Source: Modicisalibacter luteus DSM 23508
GTDB lineage: Bacteria; Pseudomonadota; Gammaproteobacteria; Pseudomonadales; Halomonadaceae
Length of the DNA: 64,000 nt
Direction: 5' to 3'
Assembly: GCF_000378505.1 (NCBI RefSeq)
Contig: NZ_KB899989.1
Coordinates: 296,481-360,480 of the forward strand
Shown: positions 44,826 to 54,482 of the stretch, in pieces
How the letters are laid out: each line of letters opens with the position of its first letter
Numbering within the stretch: the stretch's first letter is position 1
The notes under the pieces: model-generated
The model's input: only the letters and a program-made list of their open reading frames with translations
Databases searched by the model: none
What the model was told of the DNA's origin: nothing
Made by a program: the position numbers and the translations under genes

Positions 44826-45512
44826 CTAGCGCTTCTGCCAAGCCACCTGATCACGTAGATAAACAGGGACGACCTCGTGAGCTAACTGGCCATCACCGGC
44901 CTCGAAAGCATCGACTGCGAGCCGGACCATGTCGGCCGCATCGGGCTGCAAGTCGGGAAGCCGTTGGCTCAGGGCCGCCTGGACCAGCGTCGGCATGGCG
45001 TCCCAAAGCGCCCAGCCGGAACCCACACCGCACCAGTCGGCATCCTGGTAGGCCAAAGGAATGCGCAATTGCTCGGGCGGCATGACAGTTTCGTCAAGCA
45101 CTTGGGTCAGGCGACCGTCCTGGCAGCGGTAGGCCGCCACATAGATCTCGTTCATGCGCGCGTCGAGAGCAGAAATCACGTAGCGCAGGTGATACTGGCG
45201 ATGCGCCGCCAGCGCCAGAGCCTCGAGGGTCGAGACGCCGATAAGCGGCCTATCGAGCCCAAAGGCCAGCCCTTGGGCAACCCCAGCAGCAATACGCAGG
45301 CCAGTGAACGAGCCCGGTCCACGCCCGTAGGCCAGAGCATCCAGATCGGCGGGCATCAGTCCCGCTTCGGCTAGAACCTCGTCGATCATCGGCATCAGCC
45401 GTCGGGTGTGCTCACGAGGCGTGAGAGCGAAGCGGGAAATCACCTCGCCCTTGTGCCAGACAGCACAGGAACAGGCGCTAGAGGAGGCATCCAGGGCCAA
45501 CAGCGTCGACAT
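44826..45512 (-). CDS. tsaB: tRNA threonylcarbamoyladenosine biosynthesis protein TsaB
   Basis: The 228-residue ASKHA-fold protein has LLALDASSSACSCAV at the N-terminus and the family motif AYGRGPGSFTGLRIA. TsaB supports TsaD in the t6A37 modification of ANN-decoding tRNAs, together with TsaC and TsaE. Length and motifs are typical. It lies between adk (upstream, separated by a terminator) and uppP. Confidence 0.95.
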   Translation of the reverse strand: MSTLLALDASSSACSCAVWHKGEVISRFALTPREHTRRLMPMIDEVLAEAGLMPADLDALAYGRGPGSFTGLRIAAGVAQGLAFGLDRPLIGVSTLEALALAAHRQYHLRYVISALDARMNEIYVAAYRCQDGRLTQVLDETVMPPEQLRIPLAYQDADWCGVGSGWALWDAMPTLVQAALSQRLPDLQPDAADMVRLAVDAFEAGDGQLAHEVVPVYLRDQVAWQKR

Positions 45513-45589
45513 CGGCGGTTCACGGGGTTATGAAATGAGTGGGCATTATACGACCGTGGCCCGCCCTGCAAAACCCGCCCCAGAACGAC

Positions 45590-45616
45590 GACGGCCCGGA
45601 CACTGTCCGGGCCGTC
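45590..45616 (-). terminator. Terminator-like hairpin after adk
   Basis: GACGGCCCGGAC (45590-45601), ACT and GTCCGGGCCGTC (45605-45616) form a perfect 12-bp stem between the adk stop and the tsaB start. Only scattered T residues follow on the minus strand. Confidence 0.6.
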
Positions 45617-45641
45617 AACATGGCAAGCTAGCCGGTCTTCA

Positions 45642-46334
<693 letters not shown>

Positions 46335-46543
46335 TTATCGAAGTCGGTCATGGCCGGCATTGCCGACCAAGGATAAAAACGAGGCGTCAGACGATACCGG
46401 TGGCGCGGTTACCAGACAAGCACACTTAAGTCATGGGTGTCATGATGACGCATGTCGACCACTTTAGCGACCGCCTGGCATCGTGCCACTGCACTTTGGT
46501 TGCGCTTGCCCAGCACGCCGTCTTGCCACCATGAGTTAACCAT

Positions 46544-46569
46544 AAAAAAGGCGGCCCGAAGGCCGCCTT
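46544..46569 (-). terminator. Rho-independent terminator of aceEF
   Basis: On the minus strand AAGGCGGCC, loop TTCG and GGCCGCCTT are followed by a T-run (46549-46544). It is a textbook UUCG-loop terminator 17 bases after the aceF stop. Confidence 0.9.
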
Positions 46570-46585
46570 GTCTGACAGAGCTGCG

Positions 46586-48652
46586 TTACAACAACAACCG
46601 CCGAATGTCGCTCAGCGCCTGGGCCAGGAACGCCGTGAAGCGTGCCGCGTCGGCCCCATTGACGGCACGGTGGTCGTAGGACAAGCTCAGCGGCATCATC
46701 AGCCGCGGCGCGAAATCCTTGCCATCCCATACCGGCTTCATCTGTGCCTTGGAGACGCCGAGGATGGCGACTTCCGGGGCATTGACGATAGGCGTGAAAG
46801 CGGTACCACCGATCGACCCGAGACTGGAGATGGTGAAACAGCCACCCTGCATCTCCTCGCGCTTGAGCTTCTTGGCCTGAGCGCGCTTGGCCAGATCCAC
46901 GGATTCACGTGCCAGATCGTACAGCGACTTCTTATCGGCATCGCGGATCACCGGCACCATCAAGCCATCCGGCGTATCGACGGCTACTCCAATGTGAACG
47001 TACTTCTTCCACACCAGCTTGTCGCCGTCAGGGTGCAGGCTGACATTGAACTGCGGGAACTTGCGCAAGGCAAAGGCGCACGCCTTGATCAAGAACGGCA
47101 GCGGTGTGAGCTTGGCCCCTTCGGCTTCGGCCTCGGCCTTCATCGACTTACGGAAGGCCTCCAGCTCGGTGATATCCGCCTCGTCGAATTGGGTGACGTG
47201 CGGTACATTCAGCCAACTACGGTGCAGGTTTGTTGCGCCTGCCTTGAGCAGGCGTCCCATTGGCTGCTCCTCGACCTCACCGAACTGGCTGAAGTCGACA
47301 GCCGGGATTGGCGGAATACCGCCGCCTGCCGTAGCGGTCGCCCCTGTTGCCGGAGCTTCCTTGCGCTGCTTGAGCACCTGCTTGACGTAGGCATGCACGT
47401 CTTCCTTGAGGACGCGCCCCTTGGGCCCGCTGGGTGTGACTTCAGAGAGCTCGACGCCCAGCTCGCGTGCCAGCATGCGTACCGCCGGTCCGGCATGAGC
47501 CAGCGTACCCTTGCGAGGCTGCTGGTTCGCCACCTGCGCTTCAGGGCTGGGCTTGGCCGTGGCTTCGACCTCGGCGACCTGCTGTGGCTTGCCGGCAGGC
47601 TTGTTATCGCTCGATGCCGCTTCACGCTTGGGCGCCTGTGCCTGCTTGGGCTTCTTGGCTCCCGTCACTTCCACGTAGCCGATCAGGTCGCCCTCGGAGA
47701 CGGTATCTCCTTCCTTCACTGACAACTCGACGAGCTTGCCCTTGAAGGGGCTGGGCACATCCATCGAGGCCTTGTCGGACTCCAGCGTGATCAACGGATC
47801 CTCTTCATTGATCTCGTCGCCTTCGGAGACGGCAACCTCAATGATCGGCACGTTCTCGCTGCCACCGATATCCGGAACACGAATCTCCTTCCGCTGGGAT
47901 TCTCCCTCGGTCTCTTCGACCTCGCCCTCCTGAGGCTCGTCGGGTTCGGCCGTCTCGCGAATTTCCTCGCCGCCGTGGCCTTCGTCCTGCGCCGACGCCT
48001 CGTCCTCGCCGCCACCTTCACCAGCGATCTCCATGGTGCCGATCAGATCACCTTCGGAGACGGTATCGCCCTCCTTGACGGCGAGCGAGACGATCTTGCC
48101 ACTATGCGGGCTGGGCACGTCCATGGAGGCCTTGTCGGACTCCAGCGTGATCAGGGCATCCTCGGCGTTGACCTCATCGCCCTCGGCAATCGCCACTTCG
48201 ATGATCTCGACATTCTCACTGCCACCGATATCAGGAACCTTGATCTCCACCGTGCGCTTGCCACCGCCGGATTTCTTGGCTGGCTTGGCCTGCGCCTGGT
48301 CGCCTGTCGTCTGCTTGGCAGGCTTGTCTTCCTCGGACTTATCCCCTTCAGCTGGGGCGCTTTCCTGCTCGGCCTCGCCGCTACCCTCGCCCTCGGCTTC
48401 GGCTTCGGCTTCGGCTTCGGCTTCGAGTTCAAGGATGTCGTCGCCCTCGGAAACGGTGTCGCCCTCCTTGACTAGGATCTTGACCACTTTGCCGCCCTTG
48501 GGCGCAGGCACGTCCATACTGGCCTTGTCGGATTCGAGGGTGATCATGGTGTCTTCCGGCGCAATGACGTCGCCCTCGGACACCGCGATCTCGATAATTT
48601 CGACATCGGTGCTGCCGCCGATGTCGGGAACTTTGATGATTTCGCTACTCAA
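46586..48652 (-). CDS. aceF: Pyruvate dehydrogenase E2, dihydrolipoyllysine acetyltransferase with three lipoyl domains
   Basis: The 688-residue core subunit has three lipoyl domains (about 1-75, 134-208, 254-328), each with the ESDKASM lipoylation motif. Linkers are rich in Glu, Ala and Gly (an EAEAEAEAEAE run near 85-95). The peripheral subunit-binding domain (about 380-420, HAGPAVRMLARELGVELS) and a C-terminal acetyltransferase domain follow, with DHRAVNGADAARF. The catalytic position normally HxxxDG reads HRAVNG, an Asn as in Azotobacter-type E2p. The TTG at 48652 has AAGGAG 7 bases upstream; no ATG fits as well. It follows aceE by 72 bases. E3 is encoded elsewhere. Confidence 0.96.
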   Translation of the reverse strand: MSSEIIKVPDIGGSTDVEIIEIAVSEGDVIAPEDTMITLESDKASMDVPAPKGGKVVKILVKEGDTVSEGDDILELEAEAEAEAEAEGEGSGEAEQESAPAEGDKSEEDKPAKQTTGDQAQAKPAKKSGGGKRTVEIKVPDIGGSENVEIIEVAIAEGDEVNAEDALITLESDKASMDVPSPHSGKIVSLAVKEGDTVSEGDLIGTMEIAGEGGGEDEASAQDEGHGGEEIRETAEPDEPQEGEVEETEGESQRKEIRVPDIGGSENVPIIEVAVSEGDEINEEDPLITLESDKASMDVPSPFKGKLVELSVKEGDTVSEGDLIGYVEVTGAKKPKQAQAPKREAASSDNKPAGKPQQVAEVEATAKPSPEAQVANQQPRKGTLAHAGPAVRMLARELGVELSEVTPSGPKGRVLKEDVHAYVKQVLKQRKEAPATGATATAGGGIPPIPAVDFSQFGEVEEQPMGRLLKAGATNLHRSWLNVPHVTQFDEADITELEAFRKSMKAEAEAEGAKLTPLPFLIKACAFALRKFPQFNVSLHPDGDKLVWKKYVHIGVAVDTPDGLMVPVIRDADKKSLYDLARESVDLAKRAQAKKLKREEMQGGCFTISSLGSIGGTAFTPIVNAPEVAILGVSKAQMKPVWDGKDFAPRLMMPLSLSYDHRAVNGADAARFTAFLAQALSDIRRLLL

Positions 48653-48724
48653 GGTCGCGCTCCTTCCAAATCGTGCACGGGACGGGCAGGCCACCCCTTA
48701 AGCGTAGCCTGCCCTGCCGCCTGA

Positions 48725-51403
48725 TCAGCTGACCAACGGATTGGGCTTGTTCGCATCAATGCCGTATTTTTTCATGGCCTCCGCGACGACCTTACGGTCG
48801 AGCTCGCCGCGATCGGCCAGCGCCTTGAGCGCTGCCACTGTGACGAAATAGCGATCGACTTCGAAGAAGTAACGCAGCTTTTCACGCGTATCCGAGCGTC
48901 CATAGCCGTCGGTACCGAGCACGTAGTAATCGGTAGGTACCCAAGCGCGCACCTGATCGGCAAACAGCTTCATGTAGTCGGTTGAAGCAATTGCCGGGCC
49001 GTCACGTCCTTCCAGACACTGGGTGACGTGCGGCTTGATCGGCTCGGCGTCCAGATCGAGGAACGCCTTGCGGTCGAGTTCGAGCGCCTCGCGGCGAAGC
49101 TCGTTGAAGCTGGTCACGCTCCAGATATCGGCGCCGATATCGTACTCTTCCTTGAGCATATCGGCCGCGGCCTCAACCTCGCGCAGGATGGTGCCCGAAC
49201 CCAGGAGCTGAACGCGTGCCTTACTGCCCTCAGTCTCGCGCAGCAGGTACATACCCTTGATGATGCCCTCGGCAGAACCCTCCGGCATTTCCGGGTGCGG
49301 ATAGTTCTCGTTCATCAGCGTCAGGTAATAGAAGCAGCTTTCCTTGTCCTGATACATCCGCTTCATGCCATCCTGCACGATGACGGCGACCTCATGAGCA
49401 TAGGTCGGATCATAGCTGCGGCAGTTGGGAATGGTCGAGGCCTGGATATGGCTGTGGCCGTCCTGGTGCTGCAGGCCTTCGCCGTTCAGGGTCGTGCGAC
49501 CGGCAGTACCGCCAAGCATGAAGCCGCGCGCCTGCATGTCGCCTGCAAGCCAGGCCAGGTCACCGATGCGCTGGAAGCCGAACATCGAATAGTAGATGTA
49601 GAACGGCAGCAGCGGCATGTGGTGGTTGGAATAGGAGGTCGCCGCGGCAATCCACGCCGACATGGCGCCCGCCTCGGTGATGCCCTCCTCGAGGATCTGA
49701 CCGGCCTTGTCCTCGCGGTAGTACATGATCTGGCCGGCATCCATCGGCTCGTACTTCTGGCCTTCGGAGGTATAGATGCCGAGCTGGCGGAACATGCCCT
49801 CCATGCCGAACGTACGTGCTTCATCGGGCACGATCGGCACCACCTGCTTGCCCAATCCCTTGTGCTTGACCAGGCCGTTGAGGATGCGCACGAAGGCCAT
49901 GGTGGTGGACACTTCGCGATCACCGGAGCCCTTGAGCTGGCTGGCAAACATCTTGTCGTCGAGACCGGGGATCTCGAGCGCTTCGAAGTCGCTCTTGCGT
50001 GACGGCAGGTAGCCGCCGAGCTGTTCGCGGCGCAGATGCATGTACTTCATTTCCGGGCTGTCTTCGGCCGGCTTGAAGTAGGGGATATTGCCGCTGTCGA
50101 TCTGCTCGTCGGTAACCGGGATGCCGAAGCGATCGCGGAACTTCTTGAGCGCGTCGGTATCCATCGACTTGATCTGGTGCGCTTCCATGTCGGCTTCGCC
50201 GGAACCGCCACCCATGCCGTAGCCCTTGACGGTATGCGCCAGGATCACGGTGGGACGACCGTTGGAACTGTTCACCGCCTCGTGGTAGGCCGCATAGACC
50301 TTGTAGGGGTCGTGGCCGCCACGGTTGAGTTTCCAGATATCGTCGTCGGACAGATCCTCGACCATCTTCGCGGTCTCGGGGTACTTGCCGAAGAAATGCT
50401 CGCGGGTGTAGGCCCCGCCGTTGGCCTTGTAGTTCTGGTATTCGCCGTCGACCGCCTCATCCATGCGCTTTTGCAGGAAGCCCTTGGTGTCTTTTTCGAA
50501 CAACGGATCCCAGAAGCGGCCCCAGACGACCTTGATGACATTCCAGCCGGCGCCACGGAACACGCCCTCCAGCTCGTCGATAATCCGCGAGTTGCCGCGT
50601 ACCGGACCATCGAGGCGCTGCAGGTTGCAGTTGACCACGAAGATCAGGTTGTCGAGCTTTTCGCGGCTGGCCAGGTGCAAGGCACCGAGGGATTCCGGTT
50701 CGTCACACTCGCCGTCACCGAGGAATGCCCATACCTTGCGGTCGTGCATCGGCTGCAGGCCGCGCGAGTCCAGGTACTTCATGACGTGCGCCTGGTAGAT
50801 CGCGGTAATCGGCCCCAAGCCCATGGAAACGGTGGGGAACTGCCAGTAGTCCGGCATCAGCCACGGGTGCGGATAGGAAGACAGGCCATTGCCGTCGACT
50901 TCCTGGCGGAAGTTGTCCATCTGCTCTTCGGTCAGCCGCCCCTCGAGGAACGAGCGGGCATAGATGCCCGGGGACACGTGGCCCTGAATGTAGAGCAGGT
51001 CGCCTTTAAAGTCTCCATTGGGAGCACGGAAGAAGTGGTTGAAGCCCACTTCATACAGCGTGGCGCTCGACATGTAGCTGGCAAGGTGGCCGCCCAGCCC
51101 CTTGTGCTTCTTGTTGGCGCGAATGACCTGCGCGGCCATGTTCCAGCGAATCAGCGACCGAATGCGCCGCTCCATGAACAGATCGCCAGGCATGCGCACT
51201 TCGCGATGCACAGGGATCGTGTTGCGATGGGGGGTCGTCACTGAGAAGGGCACCTGCATGCCGTCGCGACGGAACCGATCTGCCAGACGGCTCATCAGGT
51301 ACTGGGCGCGCTCTTCGCCCTCACGATCCAGGACCGATTCCAGGGATTCTATCCATTCCGTGGTTTCGATCGGATCGAGATCTTCTCTTGCCTCCAGACT
51401 CAT
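48725..51403 (-). CDS. aceE: Pyruvate dehydrogenase E1 component, homodimeric type
   Basis: The 892-residue thiamine-diphosphate enzyme decarboxylates pyruvate and transfers the acetyl group to the E2 lipoyl arm. Conserved elements are GHVSPGIYARSFLEGRL, the ThDP-binding GDGECDEPESLGAL with downstream Asn (FVVNCNLQRLDGPV), and VPTDYYVLGTDGYGRSD near the C-terminus. Length matches the single-chain gammaproteobacterial E1 (about 885-890). GGAGAG precedes the ATG at 51403. It forms an operon with aceF. Confidence 0.97.
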   Translation of the reverse strand: MSLEAREDLDPIETTEWIESLESVLDREGEERAQYLMSRLADRFRRDGMQVPFSVTTPHRNTIPVHREVRMPGDLFMERRIRSLIRWNMAAQVIRANKKHKGLGGHLASYMSSATLYEVGFNHFFRAPNGDFKGDLLYIQGHVSPGIYARSFLEGRLTEEQMDNFRQEVDGNGLSSYPHPWLMPDYWQFPTVSMGLGPITAIYQAHVMKYLDSRGLQPMHDRKVWAFLGDGECDEPESLGALHLASREKLDNLIFVVNCNLQRLDGPVRGNSRIIDELEGVFRGAGWNVIKVVWGRFWDPLFEKDTKGFLQKRMDEAVDGEYQNYKANGGAYTREHFFGKYPETAKMVEDLSDDDIWKLNRGGHDPYKVYAAYHEAVNSSNGRPTVILAHTVKGYGMGGGSGEADMEAHQIKSMDTDALKKFRDRFGIPVTDEQIDSGNIPYFKPAEDSPEMKYMHLRREQLGGYLPSRKSDFEALEIPGLDDKMFASQLKGSGDREVSTTMAFVRILNGLVKHKGLGKQVVPIVPDEARTFGMEGMFRQLGIYTSEGQKYEPMDAGQIMYYREDKAGQILEEGITEAGAMSAWIAAATSYSNHHMPLLPFYIYYSMFGFQRIGDLAWLAGDMQARGFMLGGTAGRTTLNGEGLQHQDGHSHIQASTIPNCRSYDPTYAHEVAVIVQDGMKRMYQDKESCFYYLTLMNENYPHPEMPEGSAEGIIKGMYLLRETEGSKARVQLLGSGTILREVEAAADMLKEEYDIGADIWSVTSFNELRREALELDRKAFLDLDAEPIKPHVTQCLEGRDGPAIASTDYMKLFADQVRAWVPTDYYVLGTDGYGRSDTREKLRYFFEVDRYFVTVAALKALADRGELDRKVVAEAMKKYGIDANKPNPLVS

Positions 51404-51719
51404 AGACGTCTCTCCGAGTGAAGATATTGTGTCAGTCTGCCCTCCACATCGGGCGGAGGGGCGTATGGCGCTCTTCAGTGCGGGCGCGACCTTCTACGGG
51501 TCGTGTCTCCGGTAAACCGTCTGTAGTTTCTTTACAGATGGGTGCCTCAGGCACGCAAATTCTGCGCACGAAGATACCGCAAACGCTGACCGCTGCCAAT
51601 TAAAGCCAGTCTGGAAAACAATTCCATAAGCCATATTGCATAGCAGCATTAAGCACTTATACGTCACTTCACTGCCCAGCCGGGCCACCTCTGCCCAGTG
51701 TAGCTTGACTACACTAAGA
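51404..51719. other. 316-base region upstream of aceE
   Basis: No coding frame or RNA gene is recognisable. The part from about 51590 to 51670 is A+T-richer and probably holds the aceE promoter, but I cannot fix -35/-10 boxes. I did not find a PdhR-type ATTGGT-N3-ACCAAT site. One perfect inverted repeat lies near the ampD end. Confidence 0.5.
51697..51715. repeat. Inverted repeat between ampD and aceE
   Basis: AGTGTAG-CTTGA-CTACACT has perfect 7-base arms. It starts 5 bases after the ampD stop on the ampD strand. It could be a weak terminator or an operator for the aceE promoter region. Confidence 0.4.
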
Positions 51720-52277
51720 TCAAGGCCGATCGAGACACTGGCGCAGATAGGCCCAATCGAATGCCGGGCCGGGGTCGCTCTTGCGCAGCGGTGCGATTCG
51801 CGCGTGGCTGGTGATTCGCTGCGCTGTTAGTGCCGGATAGGTCGCCATTAACGCATGACTGACGCTGGCCAGAGCACGATATTGCTGCGCAGTGTAGGGA
51901 TGAATCTCATCCCCCTCGAGCTCGATACCAATACTGAAATCGTTGAGGTTACGACGTAGCCGTCCCCCATCCCACCAGGACGAGCGTCCGGCATGCCAGG
52001 CACGCCGATCGAATGGTACGAACTGCACGCATTCTCCATCACGCCGAATCAGTAGATGTGCCGAGACCTTGAGTCCCGCAAGGCCGGCAAAATAAGGATG
52101 CTCGTCAGGGTCGAGCGTATTGGTGAACAGCCGCTCGATGGCGTCGCCGCCAAAGCGTCCAGGCGGTAAGCTGATCGAGTGCAGGACCAGCACCGAGATC
52201 TCGCCATGTGGCCGCTCGTTGACGTTGGGCGATACTACCCGCCTGCTCCCATCCAGCCAGCCTTGGTTAACCTGCAT
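51720..52277 (-). CDS. ampD: 1,6-anhydro-N-acetylmuramyl-L-alanine amidase AmpD
   Basis: The 185-residue cytoplasmic zinc amidase cleaves the stem peptide from anhydromuropeptides in cell-wall recycling, and so controls AmpR-type beta-lactamase induction. Zinc ligands correspond to His33 (LVLHSIS), His158 and Asp168 (ITSHARIAPLRKSDPGPAFDW). Length and ligand spacing match Citrobacter AmpD (His34, His154, Asp164). I chose the ATG at 52277, with GGGGAG 5 bases upstream, over the GTG two codons earlier. It is divergent from nadC. Confidence 0.95.
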   Translation of the reverse strand: MQVNQGWLDGSRRVVSPNVNERPHGEISVLVLHSISLPPGRFGGDAIERLFTNTLDPDEHPYFAGLAGLKVSAHLLIRRDGECVQFVPFDRRAWHAGRSSWWDGGRLRRNLNDFSIGIELEGDEIHPYTAQQYRALASVSHALMATYPALTAQRITSHARIAPLRKSDPGPAFDWAYLRQCLDRP

Positions 52278-52287
52278 ATTCACTCCC

Positions 52288-52317
52288 CTGCCGTAACCCC
52301 AGGACTTTCCCTATAAT
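52288..52317 (+). promoter_or_regulatory. Predicted nadC promoter
   Basis: CTGCCG (52288-52293), an 18-base spacer and a perfect TATAAT (52312-52317). The expected start is near 52324, 30 bases before the nadC ATG. Confidence 0.55.
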
Positions 52318-52353
52318 GAAGCCATTGTCGCACACCCAAGAGCACGGAAAGCC

Positions 52354-53208
52354 ATGCACTATTATGAAGCCCTCGCGGAAGACATACGCATCAGCGCTGC
52401 CCGCCTGCTGGCGGAAGACGTCGGCCCGGGGGACATCACCGCCCAACTGATTCCCGAGCGTCAATGGGCCACAGCCCAGGTCATCAGCCGAGAGGATGCG
52501 GTACTGTGTGGCGTAGCCTGGGTTGATGAGGTCTACCGGCGCCTCGACAAGCGCGTGAGTCTGCACTGGCATGCCGCCGACGGCGATGCCATCACTGCCG
52601 GCAGTGTCTTTCTGGAACTCGAGGGCCCAGCTCGCAGCCTGATGACCGGTGAACGCGCTGCCCTGAATCTGCTTCAGACGCTATCGGGCACTGCCACCCG
52701 TACGCGCGATTATGTTCGCCAGGTCGCCGATACCGGGGTGCGCCTGCTGGATACCCGCAAGACGCTGCCCGGCATGCGTCTTGCACAGAAGTACGCCGTT
52801 ACCTGCGGTGGCGGGCATAACCACCGTATCGGGCTTTACGATGCTTTCCTGATCAAGGAGAACCACATCGCGGCCTGTGGCGGTATCGCCGCGGCAGTGA
52901 AAGAGGCGCGTAAAATCGCCCGTGACGTGCCGGTAGAAGTAGAAGTGGAGAACCTTGATGAATTGACCCAGGCGCTCAAGGCCGGGGCCGATGTCATCAT
53001 GCTCGACAATTTCACGCTCGAGGACTTGCGCGAGGCAGTGAGCCTGACCGAGAAGCGAGCCACCCTGGAGGCATCCGGCAACGTCAGTGAAACCACGCTT
53101 GGAGCCATTGCCGCCACGGGCGTGGATTGCATATCCATTGGCGCCCTGACCAAGGACATCAAGGCCATCGACCTGTCGATGCGCGTTACTCAGGTGGCGA
53201 CACGCTGA
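52354..53208 (+). CDS. nadC: Nicotinate-nucleotide pyrophosphorylase (carboxylating)
   Basis: The 284-residue type II phosphoribosyltransferase converts quinolinate and PRPP to nicotinate mononucleotide in de novo NAD synthesis. Characteristic segments are [31 protein letters not shown] (catalytic Arg/Lys) and [20 protein letters not shown]. It works with NadA, encoded at 62.7 kb, and NadB, which is not in this window. It overlaps the convergent GNAT gene by 23 bases. Confidence 0.97.
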   Translation: MHYYEALAEDIRISAARLLAEDVGPGDITAQLIPERQWATAQVISREDAVLCGVAWVDEVYRRLDKRVSLHWHAADGDAITAGSVFLELEGPARSLMTGERAALNLLQTLSGTATRTRDYVRQVADTGVRLLDTRKTLPGMRLAQKYAVTCGGGHNHRIGLYDAFLIKENHIAACGGIAAAVKEARKIARDVPVEVEVENLDELTQALKAGADVIMLDNFTLEDLREAVSLTEKRATLEASGNVSETTLGAIAATGVDCISIGALTKDIKAIDLSMRVTQVATR

Positions 53209-53701
53209 CCACATCCAACGGGGCCAACGGCTTTTCCAGCACGATGCGTGTCAACCGTTCGCCCTGTCGTTCGACCCACTCCTCGCCAAGTCGAGTCCAG
53301 CCCCGCCGCTCGAGACCCGAGGCCAGCGTCAGGCTGGCCTCGATACGCAACCGCTCAATACCTCGGGCACGCATTTCATCCTCGGCATAATCGAGCAGAC
53401 ACGACCCGATACCGCGGCGGGCCAGCGCCGGCCAAACGTACAGCGTCTCTATCCGCCCTTCCCGAAAGTCGAGTTCAACGAACCCCACACAGCGCCCGTC
53501 ACAGGTCGCAACCAGTGTGGTAAACAGGGCCTGACGAGCCGCCCACGCCGCAGCCTCGCGCGGTAAAGCGCTGACCCAGGCTTCGCGCTGCGCCAGGCTA
53601 TAGTGTCCGGCGGCTCCCTGCATCACTGCATGGTGGAAAACTTCTCCTTGGTCGGCGGCATCGCCGGGCAGGGCGACACGGTAACGAACGCGCTCCAGCA
53701 T
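53186..53701 (-). CDS. GNAT family N-acetyltransferase
   Basis: The 171-residue GNAT-fold protein has the acetyl-CoA pyrophosphate-binding loop [17 protein letters not shown] and strand beta-4 [10 protein letters not shown]. The substrate cannot be predicted; distant similarity to YhbS/ElaA-like acetyltransferases is all I can say. Its 3' end overlaps nadC by 23 bases on the opposite strand. The start [17 protein letters not shown] at 53701 has no strong ribosome-binding site. Confidence 0.85.
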   Translation of the reverse strand: MLERVRYRVALPGDAADQGEVFHHAVMQGAAGHYSLAQREAWVSALPREAAAWAARQALFTTLVATCDGRCVGFVELDFREGRIETLYVWPALARRGIGSCLLDYAEDEMRARGIERLRIEASLTLASGLERRGWTRLGEEWVERQGERLTRIVLEKPLAPLDVVSVSPPE

Positions 53702-53752
53702 GACGTCAGCTCTCGCGAAGAATAAAAGGTAAAGATGCCATGGCCGTACTCC

Positions 53753-54319
53753 TCATGCCGCCTCGTCTCCACTCAACGCCTCGTAACGAGGGAATCGTGC
53801 GGCAATGTCACTGCCGGTCATTTTCGCCACCCAATCCTGGCTGTCGGTAAATAGGCGGATCACCAAGAAATCCGGCACCGGCCCCATGTCGAACCAATGC
53901 GGCGTACCTGCCGGGACCGACATAAGATCGCCAGCCTCGCAGCCGATGACGTAGACCCGCTGATCCAAGTGCAGATAGAAGATGCCCGAGCCGCGAACGA
54001 AGAAGCGCGCCTCGTCCTCATTGTACCGATGCTCGTCGAGAAACTCCTGGCGCAGCATTGCCTTGTCGGGGTGATCCGGTTGCACGCCCATCACATCAGC
54101 GGTGGCAAAGCCGCCATCCTGCTTGAGCCGCTCGATGTCGTCGGCATAAGCCGCCAGTATACCGTCCAGGTCGGCGTCGGGTGCGAGGCGGGAACATAGG
54201 GTCCAGCGCTCGAAGCGCACACCGTGGGCAGACAGTTCTGCGGCGATACGCTCGCCTTCGTGAGTAGATAGGATCGGTTGCTCACCGTCCGCTTCGTGAT
54301 AGACGTGCAGAAAACTCAT
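53753..54319 (-). CDS. mtnD: Acireductone dioxygenase (methionine salvage), with altered metal site
   Basis: The 188-residue cupin oxidises acireductone to the keto acid precursor of methionine and formate when it carries Fe2+. The family metal ligands are His-x-His-x3-Glu and a later His. Here the segment reads DEHRYNEDEARFFV, so His97 and Glu103 are present but the second His is replaced by Tyr99; His141 (GTPHWFDMG) is present. The start MSFLHVYHEADGEQP at 54319 follows AAGGAGAGG. No other methionine-salvage gene (mtnA, mtnB, mtnC, mtnK) is in the window. The enzyme may use a changed metal site or have another role. Confidence 0.85.
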   Translation of the reverse strand: MSFLHVYHEADGEQPILSTHEGERIAAELSAHGVRFERWTLCSRLAPDADLDGILAAYADDIERLKQDGGFATADVMGVQPDHPDKAMLRQEFLDEHRYNEDEARFFVRGSGIFYLHLDQRVYVIGCEAGDLMSVPAGTPHWFDMGPVPDFLVIRLFTDSQDWVAKMTGSDIAARFPRYEALSGDEAA

Positions 54320-54482
54320 GAAAAGCCTCTCCTTAGCTTCGGTTTCCATTTGATGTGATAGTCCAACGCCTTCACGTGGCGTGACCAACCTTCCTGTCAC
54401 AAGGCAGACTACATAACGGCGAATGGGCGAGGCAATCGAGACAGGGCTCGCCCGTGACCATGACGCACGGCATAATGCCCGC

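Noticed and set aside
46568..47722. 384-codon frame antisense to aceF
   Set aside because: It mirrors the repetitive E2 coding strand, starts inside the aceF terminator region and has no recognisable domain.
46799..48652. Repeated DNA blocks taken as a mobile or satellite repeat
   Set aside because: They are the three lipoyl-domain coding units of aceF, in frame and with conserved lipoylation motifs.
50036..51244. 402-codon frame antisense to aceE
   Set aside because: The opposite strand encodes conserved pyruvate dehydrogenase E1 throughout. This is a codon-bias shadow.
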